In this document: piece after piece, positions 42,553 through 51,809 of the stretch
How positions within the stretch are numbered: position 1 is the stretch's first letter
Layout: every line of letters begins with the position of its first letter
Assembly: GCF_022606355.1 (NCBI RefSeq)
Contig: NZ_JAHHZQ010000005.1
Span: 481,428 to 545,427 of the forward strand
Direction of reading: 5' to 3'
From: Leifsonia shinshuensis
GTDB taxonomy: Bacteria; Actinomycetota; Actinomycetes; Actinomycetales; Microbacteriaceae
Length of the DNA stretch: 64,000 nt
The notes under the pieces: generated by a model
Told to the model about the DNA's origin: nothing
Databases searched by the model: none
The model's input: only the letters and a program-made list of their open reading frames with translations
Made by a program: the position numbers and the translations under genes

Positions 42553-42563
42553 CCAGCTATCCG

Positions 42564-42615
42564 TTCCTCACTTTCTCCCGCAACACGCCGTGCGCCAGCG
42601 TGAGGAAGTGAGGAA
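42564..42615. terminator. Palindrome between convergent YbaK and carbonic anhydrase genes
   Basis: Arms TTCCTCACTT (42564-42573) and AAGTGAGGAA (42606-42615) around a 32-nt loop that itself holds CACGCCGTG. It may act as a bidirectional terminator. Confidence 0.5.
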
Positions 42616-42622
42616 TCGATCG

Positions 42623-43135
42623 CTAGGGGGTGGGGTGTCGGGTGATGTGGGTCAGGTAGGCGGCGGCGTTGCGGAGCAGGCCGGCGCGCTCGTCGTCGGT
42701 GAGGTCGCGGCGCACCTTGCCGGGGACTCCGGCGACGAGGGATCCGGGCGGGATGACCGCGCCCTCGAGCACCACGGTGCCGGCCGCGAGCAGTGAACCT
42801 GCGCCCACCACGGCTCCGTTGAGCACGGTCGCATGCATCCCCACCAGCACGCCGTCCTCGATCGTACAGCCGTGCAGCACGGCGTTGTGGCCGACGGAGA
42901 CGTCGGCACCGATGGTCAGCGGGAAGCCGTGGTCGACATGGCACGACACGTTGTCCTGGATGTTGCTCCGCTCGCCGACGACGATGTCCTCGGCCTCCGC
43001 ACGCAGCACGGCGTTGTACCAGACGCTGGCGCCGGGACGGAGGTGCACCCGCCCGGCCAGAACAGCGCCGGCGGCGACGAACGCGTCGTCGGCGACGCTG
43101 GGGGTGGAGCCGTCGGTGAGGCTGATGATGGTCAT
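42623..43135 (-). CDS. Gamma-carbonic-anhydrase-like hexapeptide protein
   Basis: 170 residues of left-handed beta-helix repeats (hexapeptide pattern: AAGAVLAGRVHLRPGASVWYNAVLR, IGADVSVGHNAVLHGCTI). The three zinc-type histidines appear in DNVSCHVDHG and SVGHNAVLHG. Known: YrdA/PaaY-type gamma-CA proteins; activity varies. The ATG at 43135 follows TAGGGT by 6 nt (leaderless type). Confidence 0.88.
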   Translation of the reverse strand: MTIISLTDGSTPSVADDAFVAAGAVLAGRVHLRPGASVWYNAVLRAEAEDIVVGERSNIQDNVSCHVDHGFPLTIGADVSVGHNAVLHGCTIEDGVLVGMHATVLNGAVVGAGSLLAAGTVVLEGAVIPPGSLVAGVPGKVRRDLTDDERAGLLRNAAAYLTHITRHPTP

Positions 43136-43158
43136 GCCTTCACCCTACGGCGCGCCGC

Positions 43159-43947
43159 TCACTCGTTGACGACCACGAAGCGCTTGCGCACGACCCGCTC
43201 TCCCGGCGCTTCGTGGAGGTCGTCGAGCGCCGAGCGCACCCGGTCGAGGATGCGCGGCGGCAGGGCGAGCGGCAGTTCGTCCGGCTGGTCGATGGTCCCC
43301 GGCGGGTAGACGACCCCCGGGGTCGCCGACATCTCCACGTGAGCGCCGCGCAGCTCCCGCAGCGGAGCGGTCGGCGTATCGCGGAAGCGGAGCAGGCGCT
43401 CGATCGTCGCGACGTACTGGGCGCGGTCGCGCACGTAGAGGTGGCCGGGGAGGACGGTGTCACCGGTGAAGAGGATGCCGGTCTCCCGGTCGAAGTACGC
43501 GACCGCCGACGGCTCGTGCCCCGGACCCCCGATGACGTCGATGATGCGTCGCCCCAGGTCGAACTCCACGGTCTCATCGGGCCAGGCCCGGAACCCGAAG
43601 AACGCGATCACCTGGGCGGGCGTGGTGCCGACGACCGTCGTGCCCGGCCGGCCGGCGAGGAGCGCATCGCCGGCGATGTGGTCGCGATGCGCGTGGCTGT
43701 GCGCGACCACCAGTGGGTACGGCCGGGTGAAGACCGCCGGATTGCGGCGCAGCCAGGTGTCGATGAGGGCGTCGACGGTGCGGCGCAGCGGGAAGATCTG
43801 CTCGTCGCCGGTGGCGCCGGTGTCGATCAGGAGCGCCCGCTCCCGCCCGAAGAGCAGGAACAGGAACGGCGCCTCCCAGTGCGACGACTTGGGCTGACGG
43901 AGCTGAACCGTGTCAGGGCTCAGCCAGGTGGTCTCCGCATCGGTCAT
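43159..43947 (-). CDS. Metallo-beta-lactamase-fold hydrolase
   Basis: 262 residues: VVAHSHAHRDHIAGD (HxHxDH zinc motif), GGPGHEPSAVAYFDRETGILFTGDTVLPGHLYV. Glyoxalase-II-like MBL family; substrate unknown. The ATG at 43947 follows CAGAAT by 6 nt, so it has its own probable leaderless promoter. The carbonic anhydrase gene follows after 23 bp. Confidence 0.88.
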   Translation of the reverse strand: MTDAETTWLSPDTVQLRQPKSSHWEAPFLFLLFGRERALLIDTGATGDEQIFPLRRTVDALIDTWLRRNPAVFTRPYPLVVAHSHAHRDHIAGDALLAGRPGTTVVGTTPAQVIAFFGFRAWPDETVEFDLGRRIIDVIGGPGHEPSAVAYFDRETGILFTGDTVLPGHLYVRDRAQYVATIERLLRFRDTPTAPLRELRGAHVEMSATPGVVYPPGTIDQPDELPLALPPRILDRVRSALDDLHEAPGERVVRKRFVVVNE

Positions 43948-44002
43948 CGTCCCATTCTGGCGAACGCCCGTGACGAACGGATGAACGGACGGGCCGAGGA
44001 GC

Positions 44003-45159
<1,157 letters not shown>

Positions 45160-45163
<4 letters not shown>

Positions 45164-46350
45164 GCGGGGATCTTTCCTTCTGGGGTGTCGGAGGCCGTGA
45201 CCAGGCCGGCGATTCCGGCCGGGAGGTCGCCGACCGGGTTCTCGCGATCCGCCCGGGCGACGGCCTCCCGGAGCGCGGCGGCCGCCTGCTCCGGCGGGAC
45301 GTCGCCGATCCAGGCGCCCATCGCCGACTCGGAGCCGGCCAGGAACTTCAGCTTATCCGCGGCCCGGCGCGGGGAGGTCAGCTGCAGCATGAGGCGGATC
45401 TCGTCGCGGTGCGCGTGCACCGGCGCCTGATGCCAGGCCGCGATGTACGGCGTGGCGGAGTCGTAGAGGGCGTCGACGCCGCGCAGAACGCGGAGGTACA
45501 GGGTGGCGAGCTCGTCCCGCTCTGCATCGGAGGTCGCGGCCAGGTCGGGGATGTGACGGTGCGGAAGCACGTGGATCTCGATCGGCCAGCGCGCGGCGAA
45601 CGGCACGAACGCCGTCCAGTGCTCGCCGGCGAGGATGACCCGCTCGGAGGCGCGCTCGCGCTCCAGGATGTCGGCGAACAGCGTCGGGCCGTAGTTCTCG
45701 AGCGAGCGGATCAGCGCGCTCGTGCGCGGGGTGATGTACGGATAGGCGTAGATCTGTCCGTGCGGGTGGTGCAGCGTGACGCCGATCGCCTCCCCGCGGT
45801 TCTCGAACGGGAACACCTGGCGGACGCTGGGCAGCGCGGACAGCGCCGCGGTGCGGTCGGCCCAGGCCTCGATGACCGTGCGCGCCCTCGTCGGCGTGAG
45901 GCTGCCGAACGAGCCGCTCGTCGCGGGACTGAAGCACACCACTTCGCAGCGGCCGACGGAGGTGCGGGTGCGGCCGAGGCCGATGGTCGCGAGGTCGTCC
46001 AGACCCTCCGGCTGGTTCGGGTCGTCGAGCAGCGGGCCGAACGACGGCGACTTGTTCTCGAAGACCGCGACGTCGTAGAGGCTCGGGATCTCGGACGGGT
46101 TGCCCGGGGTCGCGGGCGCGAGCGGGTCGAGCTCGGCGGGCGGGAGCATCACGCGGTTCTGCCGTGCAGCGGCGATGGAGACCCACTCGCCGGTGAGCGG
46201 GTCCTGTCGCATGGTCGCGGTCGCCGGGCGCGGCGCGGGCTCGCGGAGGTCGGGGGCGCGCTCGGGGTCGAGCGCCGAGTCCGCGTCGTCGTAATAGATC
46301 AGATCGCGACCGTCGGAGAGGCGGTGCGGGCGCTTCGTGATGGCGGGCAT
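45160..46350 (-). CDS. galT: Galactose-1-phosphate uridylyltransferase
   Basis: 396 residues: RQDPLTGEWVSIAAARQNR, LHHPHGQIYAYP with the nucleophile His197, and the C-terminal HAHRDEIRLMLQL. Known reaction: Gal-1-P + UDP-Glc to UDP-Gal + Glc-1-P. The ATG at 46350 has AAAGG upstream; the longer open frame behind it belongs to the antisense strand of the regulator. Divergent from the DeoR regulator, with palindromes between them. No galE is seen in the window. Confidence 0.94.
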
Positions 46351-46356
46351 ACGTGC

Positions 46357-46414
46357 CTTTCGTTTGCGAAAGCAAATGTACTCAATGACTTGCGGATTGA
46401 CAAGAAAACGCAAG
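46357..46414. promoter_or_regulatory. Inverted repeats between galT and its DeoR regulator
   Basis: CTTTCG-TTTG-CGAAAG (46357-46372) overlaps the nested palindrome TTTGC-GAAA-GCAAA and the galT ribosome binding site. Further on, CTTGCG-N14-CGCAAG (46389-46414) precedes the regulator. Likely operators for the DeoR protein. Confidence 0.5.
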
Positions 46415-46432
46415 CGCAGGAGCATTGCCGGT

Positions 46433-47218
46433 ATGACCGAACCGCTGCCGGCCGCCCTCCGTCGCGAGCGGATGCTCGAACGGATCGGTCGATCCGGGTT
46501 CGTGCGTGTCGCCGAGCTGAGCGAGGAGTTCCAGGTCTCCGACGTGACCGTGCGCACCGACCTCGACGCGCTCGACGCGCAGCAGAGCATCCGGCGGGTC
46601 CACGGCGGGGCCGTGCTCCGGGCGGCGGGGACGCGCGAGGCGAGCTTCGAGGAGGCTCTCGAGTCGTCGGCGGAGGAGAAGCGGCGCATCGGCGCCGCGG
46701 CGGCGCAGCTGGTCGAATCGGGCAGCAGCGTCCTGCTCGACGTCGGGACCACGACCGCGGCCATCGCCCGCGCCCTGGCCGACCGCGACGACCTGGAGGA
46801 CGTGACCGTCATCACCAACGGCCTCACGATCGCGCTCGAGCTGGAGCGCGCGATCCCGCGGTTCCAGGTGGTCGTCACGGGGGGCACTCTGCGGCCGCTG
46901 CAGCACTCCCTGGTGGAGCCGCTGGCCTCCACCCTGCTGGAGCGCGTGCACGCAGACCTGGCGTTCATCGGCTGCACCGGCGTTCATCCCGTCGGCGGCG
47001 TCACCAATGTGAATCTGCCGGAGGCCGACCTCAAGCGCGTGATGGTCGCGACCTGCAGCAGGGCGCTCGTGGTCGCCGACGGCTCCAAGCTCGGCCGCAC
47101 GCACGTCGGTCGCATCGCCGCGATCGATGAGGTGGCGGGACTGCTGACGGGGGAGTCGGCCGACCAGGACGACGTGCGGGCGCTCCGGGCGGCGGGCCTG
47201 CCGGTGACCATCGCCTGA
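46433..47218 (+). CDS. DeoR-family regulator of the galactose genes
   Basis: 261 residues: DeoR helix-turn-helix (RRERMLERIGRSGFVRVAELSEEFQVSDVTVRTDLDAL) and sensor domain (SVLLDVGTTTAAIARAL, AFIGCTGVHPVGGV, LVVADGSKLGRTHVG). Divergent from galTK and upstream of galM, so probably the local repressor that responds to a galactose-pathway phosphosugar. The ATG at 46433 has AGGAG 10 nt upstream; a longer in-frame version would run through the operator. Confidence 0.88.
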   Translation: MTEPLPAALRRERMLERIGRSGFVRVAELSEEFQVSDVTVRTDLDALDAQQSIRRVHGGAVLRAAGTREASFEEALESSAEEKRRIGAAAAQLVESGSSVLLDVGTTTAAIARALADRDDLEDVTVITNGLTIALELERAIPRFQVVVTGGTLRPLQHSLVEPLASTLLERVHADLAFIGCTGVHPVGGVTNVNLPEADLKRVMVATCSRALVVADGSKLGRTHVGRIAAIDEVAGLLTGESADQDDVRALRAAGLPVTIA

Positions 47219-47234
47219 GTAATACGCTGTGCCT

Positions 47235-48170
47235 ATGCGCGCACCGACCGGAGAACAGTACGAGCTCGAGTTCGGCGATCTGACCGCGACAATCACCCAG
47301 GTCGCGGCCGGCATCCGCACCCTCCGCTATGGAGGCGCGGACCTTATCGAGCCCTTCCCGGAGGACTCCACGCCTCCCTCGGCCGACGGCATCGTGCTGG
47401 TGCCGTGGCCGAACCGGGTGAAGGACGGCGTGTGGGAGCTGGACGGCGTCCCGCAGCGGCTGGCGATCACCGAGCCGGCGCTCGGGAACGCCTCGCACGG
47501 CCTGCTGCGATTCCGTCCGTACGCGCTCGTCGAGCGCTCCGACTCCGCGCTCACCCAGGCTGCGACGATCTATCCCGAGTCCGGCTACCCGTTCGTGCTC
47601 GACACGACGGTCACGCACGAGCTCGACACGGAGGGGCTGACCGTCACCCACACGGTCACCAACCGCAGCCCTCGTCCCGCGCCCGTCGCGATCGGTGCGC
47701 ACCCCTATCTGCGCATCGGCGACGTGCCGCCAGCGCAGCTGACGCTGACCGTGCACGCGGGTATGCGTTTCGAGACCGACGACCGCTTGAATGTGATCGG
47801 CGAGACGCCGGTCGCCGGCACGTCGTACGACCTCGGCGCGGGGCGGGTCGTCGCCGATCTCGACCTGAACGACGGGTTCGGCGATCTCGCCTCGCCCGTC
47901 GAGCACACGCTGGCCGCAGCGGACGGTCGCACCGTCACCCTGTGGGGCGATGCGTCGTTCGCTTACGTCCAGCTGTTCACCCACCGCGCCTTCGCGACGA
48001 AGGAGGCGGGGGAGGTGGCGCTCGCCGTGGAGCCCATGACGGCGCCGGCGAACGCGTTGAACACCGGCAGGGGCCTGCGCTGGCTGGAACCGGACGAGAC
48101 CTGGACGGCGCAGTGGGGAATCCGTCCGCGCGGGTTCGCCGGCGACTCCTACTTGGCGAGCTGGGGGTAG
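47235..48170 (+). CDS. galM: Aldose 1-epimerase (mutarotase)
   Basis: 311 residues of the GalM fold: YELEFGDLTATITQVAAGIRTLRYGG, VPWPNRVKDGVWELDG, GNASHGLLRF, and the catalytic-site words AIGAHPYLRIG and VEPMTAPANALNTGRGL. Known: interconverts alpha and beta anomers of galactose/glucose before kinase action. The ATG at 47235 lies 6 nt after TACGCT (leaderless type). The 3' end overlaps the convergent SDR gene by 22 bp. Confidence 0.9.
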   Translation: MRAPTGEQYELEFGDLTATITQVAAGIRTLRYGGADLIEPFPEDSTPPSADGIVLVPWPNRVKDGVWELDGVPQRLAITEPALGNASHGLLRFRPYALVERSDSALTQAATIYPESGYPFVLDTTVTHELDTEGLTVTHTVTNRSPRPAPVAIGAHPYLRIGDVPPAQLTLTVHAGMRFETDDRLNVIGETPVAGTSYDLGAGRVVADLDLNDGFGDLASPVEHTLAAADGRTVTLWGDASFAYVQLFTHRAFATKEAGEVALAVEPMTAPANALNTGRGLRWLEPDETWTAQWGIRPRGFAGDSYLASWG

Positions 48171-48853
48171 AGCGCGCGAACGTCCTCGTGCAGCACGGAC
48201 TTCACGCGCTGCGCGGTCTCTCCGACGATGGCCTCGGCGTCTCCGGCGGCCACGGCGTCCAGCGCCTCCGTCACGACCTGGGCCGGCGGCACCTTGTAGC
48301 CGTCTGCGTTCGCCGCCATCTCGGTGTCCACGTAGCCCACGTGGACGCCGACGACCTGGATTCCTTGCGGCGCCAGTTCGACACGCGTCGAGTTGCTCGC
48401 CGACCAGAGCGCCGCCTTCGTCGCGCTGTAGGAGCCGATCGCGTACCAGCTGAGCGCGGAGTGCATGTTCACGATCGCACCGCCGCCGTTGCCCGCGATG
48501 GCGGGGGCGAACGCGCGCGTCACGAAAACCGGTCCCCAGAAGTTCGTGTCGAACTCGCGGTGGATCTGCTCGAGGTCGCCGGTCACGAGCGACTGGTTCA
48601 CGCCGATGCCCGCGTTGTTGACCAGCACGGTCACGTCGGGGGCGGCCTCCGCGGCGCGCCGGATGCTGTCGGCGTCGGTCACGTCCAGTTCGAGGGGGAC
48701 GACACGCGGGTCGGTGACGGCGACGGTCTCGGGGCGGCGTGCCGCAGCGTAGACCTTCGCGGCGCCGCGTTCGAGGAGCTCGGCGACGAACGCGGCACCC
48801 AGGCCGCGGTTGGCGCCGGTGACGAGGGCGACGCGTCCGGTGAGAGCTGTCAT
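48149..48853 (-). CDS. Short-chain dehydrogenase/reductase under TetR control
   Basis: 234 residues: VTGANRGLG, NNAGIGVNQ, catalytic Ser in MHSALSWY and YSATK. Classical cytoplasmic SDR; substrate unknown. GGAGGAA precedes the ATG. It is divergent from a TetR gene, with a 17-bp-armed inverted repeat between the two starts, so it is very probably repressed by that TetR and induced by a xenobiotic or aldehyde-type ligand. Confidence 0.88.
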   Translation of the reverse strand: MTALTGRVALVTGANRGLGAAFVAELLERGAAKVYAAARRPETVAVTDPRVVPLELDVTDADSIRRAAEAAPDVTVLVNNAGIGVNQSLVTGDLEQIHREFDTNFWGPVFVTRAFAPAIAGNGGGAIVNMHSALSWYAIGSYSATKAALWSASNSTRVELAPQGIQVVGVHVGYVDTEMAANADGYKVPPAQVVTEALDAVAAGDAEAIVGETAQRVKSVLHEDVRALYPQLAK

Positions 48854-48866
48854 GGGGATTCCTCCA

Positions 48867-48936
48867 AAAGTAAACCGATCTGTTTCCGCCCAATGTACAC
48901 AGATCGGTTTACTTTGTACAACCGCGCCCGTAGAAT
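48867..48936 (+). promoter_or_regulatory. Twin operator and promoter between the SDR and TetR genes
   Basis: AAAGTAAACCGATCTGT (48867-48883) is repeated as its exact reverse complement at 48899-48915 after a 15-bp spacer. Each arm is itself close to a palindrome (AAAC-N6-GTTT). The right arm overlaps a -35-like TTTACT (48908-48913); a -10-like TAGAAT (48931-48936) follows at 17 bp, placing the start of the TetR mRNA at its ATG. Confidence 0.75.
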
Positions 48937-48943
48937 CGAGCGC

Positions 48944-49555
48944 ATGACGTCGACCGCCCCCGCCCGCCCCCGCCCGAGGGAGCGCGTGCTCGAGGCGGCA
49001 GCGCGGCTCTTCATCCGCGAGGGCGTGAACGCCGTCGGGGTCGACCGGCTCGCCCAGGAGGCGCAGGTCTCCAAGCGCTCCATCTACCAGCACTTCGAGA
49101 GCAAAGACGCGATCGTTGCCGACATGCTCCGCGAGTACGGTCCGCGCGTGGTCGCGGGCTACTTCAGCGACGAGAGCGACGGGCGCTCGCCGCGCGAGCG
49201 GGTGCTGCACGTCTACGACGCCCTCCATCGGGCCGCGGAGGCCGGGGACTACTTCGGCTGCCCCTTCGTCAACGTCGCCACCGAGCTGCGGGATCGTGAC
49301 CATCCGGCTGCCGTCGTCGCGCAGCACTTCAAGGGGGAGCTGACGGCGTACTTCCAGCGTCAGGCGGAGGCAGCGGGAGCGACGTCGCCGCACGTGCTCG
49401 CCGTGCAGCTGACGCTCCTGTTCGACGGCGCCTCGGCGAGTGCGGCGCTGTGCGGCGGGACCCCGCTCGCCGCCCGGCTCGCGGCGGAGCAGCTCTGGGA
49501 TGCGGCGGTCAGAGACGGAGCGGTCGGCGACGCGGCGGTCAGCGCCGGCCGGTGA
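48944..49555 (+). CDS. TetR-family regulator
   Basis: 203 residues: helix-turn-helix ERVLEAAARLFIREGVNAVGVDRLAQEAQVSKRSIYQHFESKDAI and a helical ligand domain with CPFVNVATELRD. The mRNA appears leaderless (TAGAAT box 7 nt before the ATG). Its promoter is overlapped by the inverted-repeat operator, so it should repress itself and the divergent SDR. Its 3' end overlaps the convergent DUF1801 gene by 17 bp. Confidence 0.88.
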   Translation: MTSTAPARPRPRERVLEAAARLFIREGVNAVGVDRLAQEAQVSKRSIYQHFESKDAIVADMLREYGPRVVAGYFSDESDGRSPRERVLHVYDALHRAAEAGDYFGCPFVNVATELRDRDHPAAVVAQHFKGELTAYFQRQAEAAGATSPHVLAVQLTLLFDGASASAALCGGTPLAARLAAEQLWDAAVRDGAVGDAAVSAGR

Positions 49556-49931
49556 GAGTGCGCCACCCGCCCGCGCGGTTGTCGGCGATGAGCCTGCGCA
49601 GGAAGACCAAGAGCGCCTCGCGGTCGATCCTGTCGCCCTCGCGGAAGCCGATCGTCCGCGCCGTCGCGTTGCCGTGGCCTGCCGTGACCAGCCCGCTCGG
49701 GTCCGGCACGATGCCGCCGTCGTAGACGAACAGGTTGACATGGTCCTTCGCCGCCAGGAACGCGGCGACGTTGCCGTCCAGCACGAAGTAGGGCTGCACG
49801 GAGCGCTTGATCGTCTCCTCGATCGCGGGATCCGCCTCGTGGAGGATGTCCCGCAGCTCGCCGAAGACCTCCTGCTGCCACGACGGCAGCCCAGCGAGGT
49901 ACGCATCCACTCGCGGGTCGCGCTCGGTCAT
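49539..49931 (-). CDS. DUF1801 (YdhG-like) family protein
   Basis: 130 residues: DPRVDAYLAGLPSWQQEVFGELRDILHEADPAIEETIKRSVQPYFVLDGNVAAFLAAKDHVNLFVYDGG is the DUF1801 pattern (alpha/beta fold related to YdhG/frataxin-like proteins). No proven function. The ATG at 49931 follows TAGGGT by 6 nt (leaderless type). Confidence 0.85.
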   Translation of the reverse strand: MTERDPRVDAYLAGLPSWQQEVFGELRDILHEADPAIEETIKRSVQPYFVLDGNVAAFLAAKDHVNLFVYDGGIVPDPSGLVTAGHGNATARTIGFREGDRIDREALLVFLRRLIADNRAGGWRTLTGRR

Positions 49932-49968
49932 GGCGTCACCCTACGCCGTCGGCGCGAGGCCTACGACG

Positions 49969-51072
49969 TCACGGCGCGATCGACAGGAAGATGAACGCCG
50001 CGAAGATGATGAGGTGGATGCCGCCCTTGATGCGGGCCGCCTGGCCGGGCATGATCGTCAGAATGCTGATCACGACCGTGAGCATCAGCAGCACGATCTG
50101 GCTGGAGCCGAGGCCCAGGTGCAGTGGGCCGGGCAGCCAGATCGACGCGACCGCGATCGCCGGGATCGTGAGGCCGATGCTCGCGATCGCCGAGCCGAGG
50201 GCGAGGTTCAGGCTGGTCTGCATGCGGTTGCGTCGCGCGGCCTTCGACGCGGCGATGCCCTCCGGCAGCAGCACCAGGAGCGCGATGATCACACCCACGA
50301 ACGACTGCGGGAGGCCGATCCCGGTCACGGCGCGCTCGATCGGTGTCGACTCCAGCTTGGCGAGTCCCACGACGGCGACGAGCGCGACGAGGAGCAGGCC
50401 GACGCTGATGAGCGCGGTGCGGGTCGACGGCGCGTCCGCGTGGGTGTCCTCGTCGTCGGTGATGGGCCGCCCCTTGGGCGACACCGGCAGGAAGAAGTCT
50501 CGGTGCGCGAAGGTCTGCGTGAAGACGAACATCCCGTAGAGCAGCACGGAGGCGATGGCCGCGAAGGTGAGCTGGCTGGGCGAGAACTCGGGCCCCGGTG
50601 TCGCCTCGGTGAAGGTCGGGAGCACCATCGTGAGCGTCGCCATCGCGGCCACCGTTCCGAGTGCTGCTCCGCTGCCCTGCGCGTTGAACGTCGTGGTCTC
50701 GCGTCGTGAGGCGCTCAACAGCAGGCTGAGTCCGACGATGCCGTTCATCGTGATCATCACGGCGGAGAAGACCGTGTCGCGCGCCAGTGTCGCGCTGTCT
50801 TTGCCTGTCGTCATGAGCGTGACGATGAGGGCCACCTCGATGACCGTGACGGCGACGGCGAGCACGAGGGACCCGAAGGGCTCGCCGACCCGGTGCGCCA
50901 CGACCTCCGCGTGCTGCACCGCGGCCAGCACCGTTCCCGCCAGGACGACCGCGATCAACGCCACGGCGAGCGGCTCGAGCTCGACCGTCCAGAAGGCGAT
51001 GAGGACGACGACTCCGACGATCGGGACGAGGACCGTCCACCAACGGGCGAGCCACTGTCCGAGCGCTTTCAT
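49969..51072 (-). CDS. Calcium/proton antiporter (ChaA/CaCA type)
   Basis: 367 residues, about eleven transmembrane helices. Two related halves carry the CaCA alpha-repeat features: VAVTVIEVALIVTLM with its acidic residue and VVIIALLVLLPEGIAASKAARRNRMQTSLNLALGSAIASIGLTIP. Known: exports Ca2+ or Na+ in exchange for H+. The ATG at 51072 lies 6 nt after CAGTAT (leaderless type). Confidence 0.88.
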   Translation of the reverse strand: MKALGQWLARWWTVLVPIVGVVVLIAFWTVELEPLAVALIAVVLAGTVLAAVQHAEVVAHRVGEPFGSLVLAVAVTVIEVALIVTLMTTGKDSATLARDTVFSAVMITMNGIVGLSLLLSASRRETTTFNAQGSGAALGTVAAMATLTMVLPTFTEATPGPEFSPSQLTFAAIASVLLYGMFVFTQTFAHRDFFLPVSPKGRPITDDEDTHADAPSTRTALISVGLLLVALVAVVGLAKLESTPIERAVTGIGLPQSFVGVIIALLVLLPEGIAASKAARRNRMQTSLNLALGSAIASIGLTIPAIAVASIWLPGPLHLGLGSSQIVLLMLTVVISILTIMPGQAARIKGGIHLIIFAAFIFLSIAP

Positions 51073-51153
51073 GCGTCCATACTGCCAGGGCAAGTGCAGG
51101 CAGGGCGGCGCGCCGTGGTGCGAGCGGCGGGTGCGGCGTGCTGACAATAGGGC

Positions 51154-51774
51154 ATGTCCGCGTCCTCCAGCCCTGCCCTCGCTCGTACCGTCGTCACGCT
51201 CGCGCTGGCAGCAGCGCTCGCGGTCGGCGTCGCCGGCTGTGCGGCAGGGGGTGGTCCTTCGGCGTCCCCCACATCATCGGAGTCGCCCACGGGCACCGGT
51301 TCCGCGTCGCCGCGGCCGACCGGGACCAGCACCTCACAGCCCATCGAAGGGCAGTGCGCGACGTCCGACCTGACCGGCACCATCGGACAGGGAGGTGGCG
51401 GGGCCGCCGGAAGCGTGGAGGTCACCCTGGTTCTCACCAACAACGGCTCTGGCCAGTGCTCGCTGCAGGGCTGGCCCGGTGTCTCGTTCGTCGGCGACGG
51501 CAACGGCACCCAGCTCGGCAACCCGGCGGACTTCGACCGGAGCACTCCGCACGCGACGGTCGTCCTGCAGCCGGGCGGCACCGCGCAGGCGCCGCTGAAG
51601 ATCACCCAGGCGATGAACTACCCGGAGGCGGACTGCAAGCCGCAGAAGGCTGACGGGTTCCGCGTCTACCCGCCCGGATCCACCGAGTCGCTGTTCGTGA
51701 AGGACGACAACGTCACGGCCTGCACGACCACGACCGTCAAGCTGCTCACCGTCGGCGCCCTGGCCGCGCCGTGA
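51154..51774 (+). CDS. DUF4232-type lipoprotein
   Basis: 206 residues: lipoprotein signal peptide ending VAGC (Cys29), a Ser/Pro/Thr-rich linker (SASPTSSESPTGTGSASPRPTG) and a DUF4232 beta-sandwich starting CATSDLTGTIG with EVTLVLTNNGSGQCSLQGWPGVSFVG. Surface exposed; function unknown. Transcribed divergently from the antiporter. The ClC gene follows after 35 bp with its own probable promoter. Confidence 0.82.
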   Translation: MSASSSPALARTVVTLALAAALAVGVAGCAAGGGPSASPTSSESPTGTGSASPRPTGTSTSQPIEGQCATSDLTGTIGQGGGGAAGSVEVTLVLTNNGSGQCSLQGWPGVSFVGDGNGTQLGNPADFDRSTPHATVVLQPGGTAQAPLKITQAMNYPEADCKPQKADGFRVYPPGSTESLFVKDDNVTACTTTTVKLLTVGALAAP

Positions 51775-51809
51775 CGCACCGCCGCGGCGGCCGGCGATAG
51801 CCTGATTCC

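Noticed and set aside
42564..42615. CRISPR-like repeat pair near the YbaK gene
   Set aside because: Only two inverted arms, no series of direct repeats with spacers; no cas genes anywhere in the window.
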